DNA of 64,000 bases. Origin: Bacillota bacterium. Lineage in GTDB: Bacteria; Bacillota; Clostridia; Lachnospirales; Lachnospiraceae. The stretch spans positions 186,001 through 250,000 of the forward strand of contig JAEWQV010000017.1 of the NCBI GenBank assembly GCA_023399055.1, in the 5' to 3' direction. Below are positions 27,102 through 35,725 of this stretch, in pieces (the stretch's first letter is position 1; the number at the start of each line of letters is the position of its first letter). The notes below the pieces were generated by a model, which had not been told where the DNA came from, ran no database searches, and worked only from the letters and a program-made list of their open reading frames with translations. The position numbers and the translations under genes are program-made.

Positions 27102-28334
27102 TTATGCAAAAATATTTGCCTTATTTAATTGATTGATATCTTTCTTCACCTTATCAACGCTACAATGCGTATATATGTCCAATGTGGTTTTAATGTTTTT
27201 ATGTCCTAATATCACCTGTGTTGTCTTGACTTGAACATCTGACTCATAGCATCTACTTGCAAATGAGTGCCTTGTAGTATGTGGCGAAAACATTGGTAAC
27301 AGAACTGCTTCTCTTTTTTCTTTTTCGGCTTTTTTAATTTCTTCACTATTGTGAGTTTTTATAATTCTCTTAATCTCAAGATTTACATAATCAGGGTATA
27401 GAGGATTTCTTTCACTAGTTGTGAAAACAAAATCTTTATATCCACGTATTATAATATTACTTTTCAAACCCATGATTTCTTGATAATCCCTTTGCTTAAT
27501 CAAAGCTTCTTTCACTTGATGGAGCATAGGGACTTCTCTTTCTGAAGCTCTTGTTTTAGCAGAATTAATATCGTAATGAGTTCCTTCGTCAGTCTTTGAT
27601 CTCATGTATTTTAATGTTTTATTAATAGAAATCATCTCATTTTGAATATCAATACAATCCCAGGTTAACGCACACAATTCACCAACTCTTAATCCTGTAC
27701 CTAATAAAACGACTAACATTGGATTAAATCTTGAATAGAAACTACTATTCTTTACATATTGAAGAAACTTGTTCTGTTGCTCTGGTGTTAATGCTATTTT
27801 TGTTTTTACCTCAGTTTGAACTACTTCCTTAAGCAAATTTACTGAAGGATTTTTAAATATTATCTCCTCGTCAACCGCTTTGCATAAGCTTGAATTTACC
27901 AAGTTATTAATGTACTTGATTGTGCCAGTAGATAACTTCTTTTCACCTAAAACCAAGCTATTATATAGCTTAATAATATCAACTCTTCTAATGTCTTTGA
28001 TTTTAAGCTTACCTATTGTATCAGCTACATACCAATTCCAATACTTGTAGTAATTAATCTTAGTCTCACTTTTTAAATTTACTTTATAAGTATCCATCCA
28101 TATTATAAACCACTGGCTTAAGGTTATATTGCTCTTATCTGAATACATTCCTTTATTAAGAGCATTTTGCATATCAGTTACTTTAATTTTCAAATTGGAT
28201 AAATTGGTGTCATATAGGGTAAATCTCTTTGTCTTATGCGTGAATCGCGCTTGATATCTTCCATCTTTTCTTTGGCTAAATCCATCAGGCAATTTGCGCC
28301 CTTTGTTATCTACTCTTTTTGTTTTTTGTGCCAT
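27102..28334 (-). CDS. Tyrosine integrase of the element
   Basis: The 410-residue site-specific recombinase has an N-terminal AP2-like arm-binding region (GFSQRKDGRYQARF), a SAM-like core-binding domain (about 70-160), and a catalytic domain with Arg 216 (GTGLRVGELCALTW), H352-x-x-R355 (HTTRHSFASR), H378 (LGHKNIKTT) and nucleophile Tyr 388 (DIYTH). It is Tn916/phage-like in layout. It integrates and, with Xis, excises the element at the rpsR end. Confidence 0.95.
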   Translation of the reverse strand: MAQKTKRVDNKGRKLPDGFSQRKDGRYQARFTHKTKRFTLYDTNLSNLKIKVTDMQNALNKGMYSDKSNITLSQWFIIWMDTYKVNLKSETKINYYKYWNWYVADTIGKLKIKDIRRVDIIKLYNSLVLGEKKLSTGTIKYINNLVNSSLCKAVDEEIIFKNPSVNLLKEVVQTEVKTKIALTPEQQNKFLQYVKNSSFYSRFNPMLVVLLGTGLRVGELCALTWDCIDIQNEMISINKTLKYMRSKTDEGTHYDINSAKTRASEREVPMLHQVKEALIKQRDYQEIMGLKSNIIIRGYKDFVFTTSERNPLYPDYVNLEIKRIIKTHNSEEIKKAEKEKREAVLLPMFSPHTTRHSFASRCYESDVQVKTTQVILGHKNIKTTLDIYTHCSVDKVKKDINQLNKANIFA

Positions 28335-28414
28335 TATAAATCCCCTTTATAAGCCACACCAAACAATTTACATATACATTGTAATTGTAATACAAAATTA
28401 TTTGCTGTCAAACC

Positions 28415-28621
28415 TTATTCACTAATTTCTGTAAGATATTTTTCAACTTTACTTACATTAATTAGCAATCTTCTTCCTATGTATATTTTTGCTTCTGCTT
28501 GTTCAGCAATTCTGTTTGCTGTATATCTGCCCGTCCCTAAATAATCAACAAACATTTCCATAGGCATTACCTGTCTTGTTTCTCGAATTCCGTTACTATC
28601 TCTTTTTGTAGTTTTATTCAT
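28415..28621 (-). CDS. Excisionase-like small DNA-binding protein
   Basis: The 68-residue basic protein has a winged-helix/MerR-like turn (MEMFVDYLGTGRYTANRIAEQAEAKIYIGRRLLINVSKVEKYL) similar to the Tn916 Xis group. It lies 80 bases upstream of the integrase in the same orientation and has a ribosome site (AAGGGGAA). It would bend DNA at the element ends to direct excision. Confidence 0.8.
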   Translation of the reverse strand: MNKTTKRDSNGIRETRQVMPMEMFVDYLGTGRYTANRIAEQAEAKIYIGRRLLINVSKVEKYLTEISE

Positions 28622-28875
28622 TCTGATAATTCCCCTTTATTATTTATGGTTATATTAATAATAATCTAATCTGGAAATATTATATTTAATTTTCAACGTG
28701 CAAAGATAACCATTTAGTATGTATTAATTATCTTTATTATATCATGTTGTATAATACTGTCAATACAAAAATAAGCAATTATAAAATTCATGTTTTTTGC
28801 AAAAATATTGTTTTTTTTTTTAATGTAGTATATTATATAATGTAATGAATGTTCATGAAAGTGAGGAATAATTTA

Positions 28876-30156
28876 ATGCAGTGTTCCGATAATTTTAAGT
28901 ATTATGGTAACTTCAATGAATTACTAAATGAAGATACATTTATTTCATCAATTAATAATATAACTACATCATATACGGTATATCCAGAAAAAGATTATGA
29001 ATCTTATTCTACATTTTTTTTTACTAACGATAAAGAACTTCACATTTATACTGGTACTCAAAACAATATCTTATACAATTGGATGATGTATCTTGATTAT
29101 GGTAAATATCCCGACGAAAATACTACTCCAACATTATTAAAGAACTTCATGTCAACAATAAAGACAAACCTTCCTCTCTCACCGAATGATTATAACCGTG
29201 ATAATTTTGATGTTTTTGTGAAAAACATTTTTAATTATATATTAAATCAATATAAGATATATGTAAGCAAACATGCTTATTTTCAACAATATTTTTCATA
29301 TATTTACGATATATTACATAATTTAAATTGCATCTTAGAAAACTCATACAAATGTGAACAATACTTCATTTCAGTTAATAATGCACAAAATGAATTATGC
29401 CGTACTATTTCTACGGCAATTTCAAAATACAATGCATATAAAAAGTATGTAAATAAAGCAATTATATTACCCATACAGTATGGGCGTATTAGAAAAACAT
29501 CTGATCTTATAATAAACTATGAATGCTATATGAATAATTTAGGTAAAAAAAGTAGTTTTGCGGAAGCTATGTACTTTAATTTTATCAATAAGGACAGCTG
29601 GGAAGATATACAAGATTTATATTCTGGCAATGTTGATCCAAAATGGAGAGACGAGACTTCATTTTATGCTAATGATAATGAAATTGGATATATTATAGAT
29701 ACATTTGATGAAATCCCGTCATCAAACGATTATACATTTCTTTATCAATTTGCAATTGGCATAAAATATTTAATAGCAAAAAATCTAGTACTAAAAAAAT
29801 GCGAATTATGTGGTCGTTACTTTATAAATAAGTTTAACTCTAGAGCTAAATATTGCAATGTTCCTTATCGCACCACTAAAGCTACTTGTCAAGAATATAT
29901 ATCAAGATATAACTATAAAAAAAGAACCACAATTCACCCTATTAATACTGAATACAATAAAGTCTATAATCGAATTTATTCTAGGGTAAGAAGGGGCTCT
30001 ATGACTGAGTTAGAAGCAAAATTCGAGCAATTAAAAGAATTTCGCAATTCTTATTTGATAAAATATGATATAGCTGCAGATGATTTACAAAAAAACAAAT
30101 TGCTTATGGCATTTGTTAGCGAAATTAATTCATTATATAATAACAAGAGAAACTGA
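28876..30156 (+). CDS. DUF6076-like zinc-finger protein
   Basis: The 426-residue protein is rich in Asn/Tyr/Lys. Its C-terminal quarter contains CELCGRYFINKFNSRAKYC...TCQEY, a treble-clef-like Cys set, followed by a coiled region with RVRRGSMTELEAKFEQLKEF. This C-terminus matches proteins common on clostridial integrative elements (DUF6076 from memory). The start at ATG 28876 follows GTGAGG; ATGs at 28849 and 28855 lack a ribosome site. Role unknown; it is divergently transcribed from the int/xis pair and may bind nucleic acid. Confidence 0.65.
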   Translation: MQCSDNFKYYGNFNELLNEDTFISSINNITTSYTVYPEKDYESYSTFFFTNDKELHIYTGTQNNILYNWMMYLDYGKYPDENTTPTLLKNFMSTIKTNLPLSPNDYNRDNFDVFVKNIFNYILNQYKIYVSKHAYFQQYFSYIYDILHNLNCILENSYKCEQYFISVNNAQNELCRTISTAISKYNAYKKYVNKAIILPIQYGRIRKTSDLIINYECYMNNLGKKSSFAEAMYFNFINKDSWEDIQDLYSGNVDPKWRDETSFYANDNEIGYIIDTFDEIPSSNDYTFLYQFAIGIKYLIAKNLVLKKCELCGRYFINKFNSRAKYCNVPYRTTKATCQEYISRYNYKKRTTIHPINTEYNKVYNRIYSRVRRGSMTELEAKFEQLKEFRNSYLIKYDIAADDLQKNKLLMAFVSEINSLYNNKRN

Positions 30157-30243
30157 TTTGTCCTTATACTATATCTTCTGTCGTCTGCTTTCATTCATTA
30201 TTGTATCTATATTGCAAAAGACATATAGTGTCAACATATTCTC

Positions 30244-30272
30244 TTTACTTTCTCTCATATACATGTTATTAT
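30244..30272 (+). promoter_or_regulatory. Promoter of the candidate antitoxin RNA
   Basis: TTTACT (30244-30249), 17-base spacer, TATTAT (30267-30272). The predicted start is at about 30279. Confidence 0.5.
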
Positions 30273-30278
30273 TTCCTT

Positions 30279-30400
30279 AGAGTATACGTAGTGCGTATAC
30301 TCATACACACAAAAACAACCAGTCCTAAAGTGATTGGCCACTAATAATTTACCATTAAAAATAATCACACTTCTTGGTGGGTAGAGTGATTATTTTTTTT
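30279..30400 (+). ncRNA. Candidate antitoxin RNA (type I, Fst-like layout)
   Basis: About 120 bases from the promoter at 30244-30272 to a hairpin (arms 30360-30371 and 30383-30394) followed by eight T. The 5' end folds as GAGTATACG/CGTATACTC (30280-30302). It converges on the toxin gene, shares its terminator hairpin, and contains AGTCCTA (30321-30327), complementary to the toxin coding RNA at 30433-30439. Convergent RNAs with a shared terminator and short extra complementarity are the Fst/RNAII design; this assignment is inference. Confidence 0.5.
30360..30394. terminator. Shared bidirectional terminator of the toxin-antitoxin pair
   Basis: AATAATCAC-A-CT pairs with AG-A-GTGATTATT. A T-run follows on both strands (eight T on plus, five on minus). 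The right arm overlaps the toxin stop codon. Confidence 0.75.
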
Positions 30401-30479
30401 GCTTACTTTTATAGTTCAAGATAACAATGAAAAGTCCTACTGTATTAATAATCAGCATTAATTCTTCATATGTACTCAT
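30390..30479 (-). CDS. Holin-like type I toxin, 29 residues
   Basis: The peptide opens MSTYEELMLIINTVG, continues LFIVILNY and ends KSKQKK. It has a short acidic N-terminus, one membrane helix (about 8-23) and a Lys-rich tail, the plan of the small putative holin-like toxins (TxpA/BsrG/Fst-type). The ribosome site AAGGGGGTGA (30488-30497) is nearly perfect and sits beside CCC in a small CCCGAAGGGG fold. A minus promoter TGGACG-17-TATAAT (30539-30567) fits. Overproduction of such peptides depolarises the membrane. Confidence 0.75.
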   Translation of the reverse strand: MSTYEELMLIINTVGLFIVILNYKSKQKK

Positions 30480-30538
30480 CTATATTTTCACCCCCTTCGG
30501 GAGCGGCCATAATCACTTTACAACTGATTGCTAAAATT

Positions 30539-30567
30539 ATTATACAATTATTTATTTCCAGCGTCCA
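30539..30567 (-). promoter_or_regulatory. Promoter of the toxin mRNA
   Basis: Minus strand TGGACG (30562-30567), 17-base spacer, TATAAT (30539-30544). The predicted transcript is about 175 bases. Confidence 0.5.
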
Positions 30568-30613
30568 TCTTATTTTTATTGCTGTCTGCAATTCTATGTA
30601 AACTTCATATTAG

Positions 30614-31378
30614 TTATAGGTATCTTTTAATCTTTTCTTTCTTACTTTTTATTATGTTAACTAAGTATTGTTCGTAAGATTCATCGGGGTATATTTTGTT
30701 TTCTTGCTTTCCCAACGCTTGCAAAACAAATGAAGATTGTTTTAAAGAAGAAAACGAAGATCTATTAATTATTGATGGAATGGCGTCATATAGAATTTTT
30801 AGTTGTTGTAATTCTTCTTGTAACCCTTCATTTGTAACTTTAGAATTAATAGCCTCTACTTTTTGTTTGACTAATATATTTAACTCTTCATAATTTATTT
30901 TTTCTGTACTTGTTCCTCTTCTAATAAATATATCACCCTTTTTAAAATATTTGCTTTCATGTTCACAGATGACAGGTAGCATTTCATCATCTATTTCAAT
31001 GTAAACCATCTGGAATTTCTTATCCATTAAATCCCTATAAACGATATGATCATAGAAAAAATTTACTATTTGAATATTTCCAACTAAACTATCAGGAAAA
31101 TATTTCTCTATCTGTTTTATGAAATCTGCTGGATCAAATATTTTTCCTTTTATACCAGTAGAATCCATTGTCCCATTATTTTCTGTAATACCAACAATTA
31201 TACAACCGCCACCACTATTTGCCATCCCAAGAAGTATTTGTGCAATTTTTTCAATTTCAATCCATTCTGATTTAAAGTCTACATTATTGGTTTCACCAAT
31301 ATTTCCTTCAAAAAAAATTAAAAAATTATCCATAGTTGGCTCTTTTAAAAATGCTATTAGACTATCTTTAGTCATCAT
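30614..31378 (-). CDS. AlbA_2 (Schlafen-type) domain protein
   Basis: Residues 30 to about 160 match the AlbA_2/Schlafen fold: NVDFKSEWIEIEKIAQILLGMANSGGG is split here at its two motifs, DFKSE and ANSGGGCIIVGITE, followed by a domain end IFIRRGTSTEKINYEEL. The C-terminal 90 residues are helical with no recognised domain. AlbA_2 proteins act as nucleic-acid binders or putative RNases in regulation and phage defence. It stands alone on its transcript, about 270 bases past the HEPN-like gene. GGGGGATAA precedes the double ATG. Confidence 0.75.
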   Translation of the reverse strand: MMTKDSLIAFLKEPTMDNFLIFFEGNIGETNNVDFKSEWIEIEKIAQILLGMANSGGGCIIVGITENNGTMDSTGIKGKIFDPADFIKQIEKYFPDSLVGNIQIVNFFYDHIVYRDLMDKKFQMVYIEIDDEMLPVICEHESKYFKKGDIFIRRGTSTEKINYEELNILVKQKVEAINSKVTNEGLQEELQQLKILYDAIPSIINRSSFSSLKQSSFVLQALGKQENKIYPDESYEQYLVNIIKSKKEKIKRYL

Positions 31379-31521
31379 TTATCCCCCTAAAAATAAATAA
31401 ATTATTTTCCAAATCTTATTACATTACATAGCAGAATAATCCAGGGCATTTTTGCCCATTTGAAAATCAATGAATAATATGACATTTTTCTAATATAATA
31501 TATTAAATGGAGGCGAATGCA

Positions 31522-31674
31522 ATGATTAAAATATTTAAACACTTTGACGAAGAAGATCTTGAACTTATTGTAAACAATTTTATATCATCTCATAATATTG
31601 AGCCAAAACAATATATATTAAATTGTTTTCAATACAATAATAACTGTTTATTCGTTATTCTCCTCATCTATTAA
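31522..31674 (+). CDS. Small Cse60-like protein, 50 residues
   Basis: The reading frame begins MIKIFKHFDEEDLELIVNNF and ends LFVILLIY. It has a ribosome site GGAGGCGA ten bases upstream. The plan (short strand, acidic helix DEEDLELIVNNF, final hydrophobic strand) resembles small Cse60-type proteins of sporulating Firmicutes and their mobile elements. Its 3' end overlaps the tail of the convergent HEPN-like gene by 27 bases. Assignment by resemblance only. Confidence 0.5.
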   Translation: MIKIFKHFDEEDLELIVNNFISSHNIEPKQYILNCFQYNNNCLFVILLIY

Positions 31675-32556
31675 AGTAGCTCTACTAATTCCACTTAATG
31701 CAATTTGATTATATATGTATGCAATCCAATTAAAACATGCATTGTTAATTATATTAAATATGTTATTCATATCAATGTTAGGTTCTAGTAAGTTTCTACT
31801 TTTAGAAGCCATATGAAAATACTTATTTCTCAAAGATAATATTAAACTAAAAATTGATTTATTTTGAATTAATATACTATTATCAGTAATATTCATTGGT
31901 GCTTCTTTAGCAATGGTTTCAAAAGATTTTTTTACATAGCAAACAATATCTGCATTTACTATATAGCTCATTTCGTAGTTTAAATCCAAGATGTCCTTAT
32001 CTATAATTATTTTCTGAAATTCTTTAAAAAATCCCAATTCACCACCTGAAGTCCCGTTTCCAAAAAAACTTTTTATTGTATCAAATGTATTTAAATATGA
32101 TGTGGCTTGGGCTGCATATATCAATGGAAACGAATATGATATATATTCAGAAATTCTATATAAATGGACGAATGCTTCAGTAAATCTTTCTTTACTTTGA
32201 CAAACAATAAAATGTGTCATTTCTGTTAACAGTCTTCTAAAAAAATCATTATTTGATTTGTTATATAATATATAACAATTTATTGAAGCTTCATCTATAT
32301 CCGGTAAAATACATCTATTAATCAAATCAATAGTTAATAAATCATCTTGATTTTCTACTGTCCCTAGCATTAGATAATTAGTTCTTGCCTTTATACAATT
32401 ATTATCTTTTTTATCAATTATATTTATTGTTCCACTTAATAGTCTTATGATAATTGCTTCATAATAAGACTCCTCTTTAACCTTTAAAACTTGAAAAATA
32501 TCAGTATCATCTTCTTTAACTTCTTCGTATGTAAATAAAATAGTATCTTTTGCCAT
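31648..32556 (-). CDS. HEPN-like protein of a candidate defence pair
   Basis: This 302-residue helical protein is not a known family to me. Residues 243-248 (RNKYFH, in SLRNKYFHMASKSRN) match the Rx4-6H motif of HEPN ribonucleases, preceded by a helix with NKSIFSLILSL as in HEPN folds. The N-terminal half is mixed alpha/beta. Its ATG lies eight bases after the stop of the DGQHR-like gene, with GAGGTG between them, so the two are translationally coupled and probably act together. RNase activity would suit an abortive-infection toxin; this is inference. Confidence 0.6.
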   Translation of the reverse strand: MAKDTILFTYEEVKEDDTDIFQVLKVKEESYYEAIIIRLLSGTINIIDKKDNNCIKARTNYLMLGTVENQDDLLTIDLINRCILPDIDEASINCYILYNKSNNDFFRRLLTEMTHFIVCQSKERFTEAFVHLYRISEYISYSFPLIYAAQATSYLNTFDTIKSFFGNGTSGGELGFFKEFQKIIIDKDILDLNYEMSYIVNADIVCYVKKSFETIAKEAPMNITDNSILIQNKSIFSLILSLRNKYFHMASKSRNLLEPNIDMNNIFNIINNACFNWIAYIYNQIALSGISRATLIDEENNE

Positions 32557-32564
32557 CTAGCACC

Positions 32565-34007
32565 TCATATAATTTGTGAAATAGCATCTGTTAACTCATC
32601 CCCATCATAAAACATCCATTCCATATAATTTATTACCATATATTGAACAATCTTTCGTCTTGCATTCCCGACATTAAACTTTGATGTATTTAGCATTTTA
32701 AACGAATCTTCTATTTTTTTTACATAACTTTCAAATTCCTCATTATTAATTTCATTCATCTGACTATAATGTGATGCTATACTAGAGACAAAACCTATCA
32801 TATTGTTAGAATTGCAAAACCAATCATATGTATATTGACGTTCACTGAACTTCACTATCAAATCAATCACGTCACTAAAACTAATAGAGTATTGTGATAC
32901 TTTAGTCTCCAATATTTTGCTGGTAATTAATTCATCTAATTTTTCAGAAATAATTTTTTGATTGTCTATATTGGTAGACCCACTAATATAGGCTATATAT
33001 GCTTTAATTATATTTTCTTTTTTAAAAGATAGTTCACCTTCTGGAATTTTTATTTTACCTTTTTGTTCCTTTTCAGAAATTAACCTTACACTTAAGGAAT
33101 TAAAATCATAAATTGTATCAGCAAGTACTTCTATCTGATGGCGAGCAGACATCGGTTTTTGTCCATTATTAAGAGTAACCATTCTATACAACATTTTATC
33201 TTTTGAGTCTGATAAAAGAATATTTAAATATATGGGATTACTGACCATCTTTCCTTCCTTGCTAATTCTATTCAACGTATTAAGTCTTTGAATACCATCT
33301 AATATATATCCTTTTTGTATATTGCTTTTAACATATTTAGTCAATTCCGTAATATTTAATCCACTCAAATCGGCACTATCACTATACTGTATGGCTATAG
33401 TAATCGGTGGCATAATACATCCATTTACCAAATCCTCCTCCAATTTTTGATATAATTTAGATCCCAAAATATATCTTTGCTCATTGTATTTATTTATCAT
33501 AGGAACTAAATACCTAACGGCTGATTCAAAGTTTGTTTTTGCAACAAGATATATACTTGTAATTACAGAATCGTATGTTTCATCAAAAATTTTTAAAAAT
33601 ATATTATTTTCATCATTATTTTCGCTATCTGAATTTTCATGATCAACATGCGCATGTAACAATCTTGCACATTCATTTATGGCTTTTAAATTAATTAAAT
33701 TAAATGCTGTATTTTGCTTAACCTCCTGATACAATTGTTTTAAATAGCCACGTCCGTTTTGTGTAATTCCCCACTCATTTCTGCTGTTTGAAAAATAACC
33801 TTCCATAACCAAATGTTTTCGAACAAATGCAAAACTATTTTTCCACATTTTCTCATTTCTGTTTAACATGAGTTCTTCATCTTCCTCTGTCAAATCAACC
33901 CAACCTTCATTATATATCTGATCAAGTACTTTCTTTTTAGTTGGTATGCCTTCTATTTCTGCAGAACTTAATAGTAATAAAAATCTTATTTCTTTCTCCC
34001 TGGTCAA
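32565..34007 (-). CDS. DGQHR/DUF262-like protein with winged-helix N-terminus
   Basis: Residues 1-95 look like a winged-helix domain (TKKKVLDQIYNEGWVDLTEED, then RNEWGITQNGRGYLKQL). The centre carries YILDGIQRLNTL (234-245), close to the DGQQR motif of DUF262/GmrS- and DndB/DGQHR-type proteins, and then TLNNGQKPMSARHQIEVL, another family feature. These domains bind nucleotides or DNA in restriction and defence systems. The start is TTG at 34007 with AGGAGGT nine bases upstream. It is coupled to the HEPN-like gene. Confidence 0.6.
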   Translation of the reverse strand: MTREKEIRFLLLLSSAEIEGIPTKKKVLDQIYNEGWVDLTEEDEELMLNRNEKMWKNSFAFVRKHLVMEGYFSNSRNEWGITQNGRGYLKQLYQEVKQNTAFNLINLKAINECARLLHAHVDHENSDSENNDENNIFLKIFDETYDSVITSIYLVAKTNFESAVRYLVPMINKYNEQRYILGSKLYQKLEEDLVNGCIMPPITIAIQYSDSADLSGLNITELTKYVKSNIQKGYILDGIQRLNTLNRISKEGKMVSNPIYLNILLSDSKDKMLYRMVTLNNGQKPMSARHQIEVLADTIYDFNSLSVRLISEKEQKGKIKIPEGELSFKKENIIKAYIAYISGSTNIDNQKIISEKLDELITSKILETKVSQYSISFSDVIDLIVKFSERQYTYDWFCNSNNMIGFVSSIASHYSQMNEINNEEFESYVKKIEDSFKMLNTSKFNVGNARRKIVQYMVINYMEWMFYDGDELTDAISQII

Positions 34008-34595
34008 TTTTATTACCTCCTATAATATTAATATCTCTTATAATATTTGCTAAAGTTTCTTTTTACTAAAGTATAAACTATATTTCACATATATTGTAAT
34101 CTTTTTTTGCATATTTTTCCACAGTAAATCAAAAAGACTTCCCAAACGCTCTTAAATACCTTATTTCAACAAAGCACTGTACCTTATTCTTATTCCTCCA
34201 AGTATTATTAACTTAATAAGTTAGGAGATTAGTAAATCACATAATAAAAACAAAAACATCATAGACCTAAGTTTGCTGTGTTATTAATAATTAAGGGTAC
34301 TACCATAGCGTATTTTACTTACTCTCTTTCAGAAGTAAGAGAGGTGCAATTGATATTACAATCCATGTATTATTCCCTACTGTATCTTTGATAGTGCCTA
34401 CTTAAAGACCATAAAAAGGTTCTGGAAATTAAGAATATTTCGAAAACCTGCATAATTCACTCAAATAGAATGGTGGGAACGATTGATAATATAGAGCATA
34501 ACATTAAAAAAGATTAGCAGGTGATTTTATATTTCGTATATCTCTTTTTTCCTTTTTAAAAAATAAGATTATGCTCAATAGACTAAAGTACATAA
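34008..34595. other. Gene-poor stretch with possible gene remnant
   Basis: No complete gene seen. A dyad (ACTTACTCTC near 34317, paired imperfectly with GTAAGAGAG) and an open 41-codon stretch without start or ribosome site (34395-34517, plus strand) are the only items noted. The latter ends with protein-like sequence MVGTIDNIEHNIKKD and may be a remnant. Confidence 0.4.
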
Positions 34596-34791
34596 CAGAA
34601 ACGCCTTGACATCAATCAAGGCGTTTCTGGAATGCTTTCTTTCAGTCTTTTATTGACCTAGTCAAGTGCTGGGCAACATACGACCTTGGCTGGAACTCCA
34701 TATACCACTATCTTGACCTAGTAGTATATTTCAGCGTTCTACAGGTTCTCTGCGTAACCTGTGCGATAGACACGCCATAACGTCTATCTAT
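34596..34791 (-). ncRNA. Structured ncRNA of about 195 nt with own promoter and terminator
   Basis: The minus-strand promoter TTGATA (34820-34825)-16-TATAAT (34798-34803) predicts a start at about 34791. In order the RNA can form a 7-bp hairpin (34765-34771/34782-34788), a perfect 7-bp hairpin (34741-34747/34756-34762) and a 9-bp hairpin with a G-U pair (34702-34710/34719-34727). It then holds repeats of TTGACCTAGT (34653-34662, 34713-34722) and ends in a 14-bp terminator stem (34596-34609/34616-34629) with a U-rich end. No protein frame explains it. Family not recognised; it follows parA. Confidence 0.65.
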
Positions 34792-34793
34792 TA

Positions 34794-34883
34794 ATTCATT
34801 ATATCATAGAACTTTAACATATCAACTTGCTCTTCAAGCATTCTTAACTTGTCAATAAGCAATTATTTTACTTTCAGATGTCA
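34794..34883 (-). pseudogene. Frameshifted tiny gene after parA
   Basis: Two short frames join if one base is dropped: ATGAAAATGACATCTGAAAG opens MKMTSESKIIAY, and one frame over DKLRMLEEQVDMLKFYDIMN runs to a TAA at about 34794. The shift lies near 34844-34851. A helical 32-residue partner of ParA is possible (sequence error, decay or programmed shift). The second half overlaps the ncRNA promoter. Confidence 0.3.
34798..34825 (-). promoter_or_regulatory. Promoter of the structured ncRNA
   Basis: TTGATA, 16-base spacer and perfect TATAAT on the minus strand. Confidence 0.6.
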
Positions 34884-34892
34884 TTTTCATCT

Positions 34893-35675
34893 TTAAATAA
34901 TCTTTCTATCAACATTTACACCACATTCTCGATCCACAATATTTGCAAAATTCCGATAATCTTTACTTGTTCTATTCCTAGGTGCAAATTCAATGATATT
35001 CTCTCTCATACCCTGAGCTAATTTTATTGCTGGACTCTCACGGATAAACGTTTCAAATAGCTTTATTCCATACTCGTTTGTGAAATGATTAATTAAACTA
35101 TTTAGGAATTGGTCTATTGTAGTTCTCTTATTGTATCTAACAATAACTAGTCCAAGTATTTTTAGACCTGGATTAAAATTAACTTGAACGTCTTTTATTA
35201 AGTCGTTAAGCTGTTCTAGTCCATGTAAAGCATAAAAACTTTGTTCCGTGGGAAGCAAAACATAGTCACTAGCTATAAGACTAATTATGTTTAGAATTCC
35301 ATGCCCTGAAGGAGTATCAATTATAATATAGTCATATCTTTCTCTAATCTGTTCCAGGAGATTTTTTAAAACATATTCCTTTTTGTCATTACTGAAATCT
35401 TGATTAAAATCACTTAATGATAGATCTGCCGGAAGAATGTCATAATATTCATTTACCTTATAGGCATCCTCAAAGCAGCATTCTCCTTTCATCAGTTCGT
35501 AAATAGTATTATCATAATCCTTAACTCCACTTACTATAGATAAATTCCCTTGTGGATCCAAATCAATCACTAGACATAGGTACCCTTTCAAAGATAATCC
35601 CGCTGCTAGAGATTGAACAGTAGTTGTCTTGCCACAACCACCTTTCTGACTATTAACTGTTATTACTTTACACAT
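34893..35675 (-). CDS. ParA-family partition ATPase
   Basis: The deviant Walker A KGGCGKTTTVQSLAAGL lies at residues 12-17, Walker A' in LVIDLDPQGNLS, and Walker B YIIIDTPSGHGI; TEQSFYALHGL and IRESPAIKLAQG follow. The 260-residue length is typical of plasmid ParA without an N-terminal DNA-binding domain (type Ib/Soj-like). No parB is adjacent, so the centromere-binding partner is unknown. It supports a plasmid-like lifestyle for the element. ATG 35675 is chosen for the AAGGGG ribosome site; upstream starts lack one. Confidence 0.92.
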   Translation of the reverse strand: MCKVITVNSQKGGCGKTTTVQSLAAGLSLKGYLCLVIDLDPQGNLSIVSGVKDYDNTIYELMKGECCFEDAYKVNEYYDILPADLSLSDFNQDFSNDKKEYVLKNLLEQIRERYDYIIIDTPSGHGILNIISLIASDYVLLPTEQSFYALHGLEQLNDLIKDVQVNFNPGLKILGLVIVRYNKRTTIDQFLNSLINHFTNEYGIKLFETFIRESPAIKLAQGMRENIIEFAPRNRTSKDYRNFANIVDRECGVNVDRKII

Positions 35676-35725
35676 ACGCAATCCCCTTTTCATATAAGCA
35701 TGCAGTAGTGCAGGCTTATTTATAT

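Noticed and set aside
34395..34517. 41-codon stretch ending in protein-like sequence MVGTIDNIEHNIKKD
   Set aside because: No start codon with ribosome site and stops at both ends; at best a remnant, kept only as a note on the gene-poor stretch.
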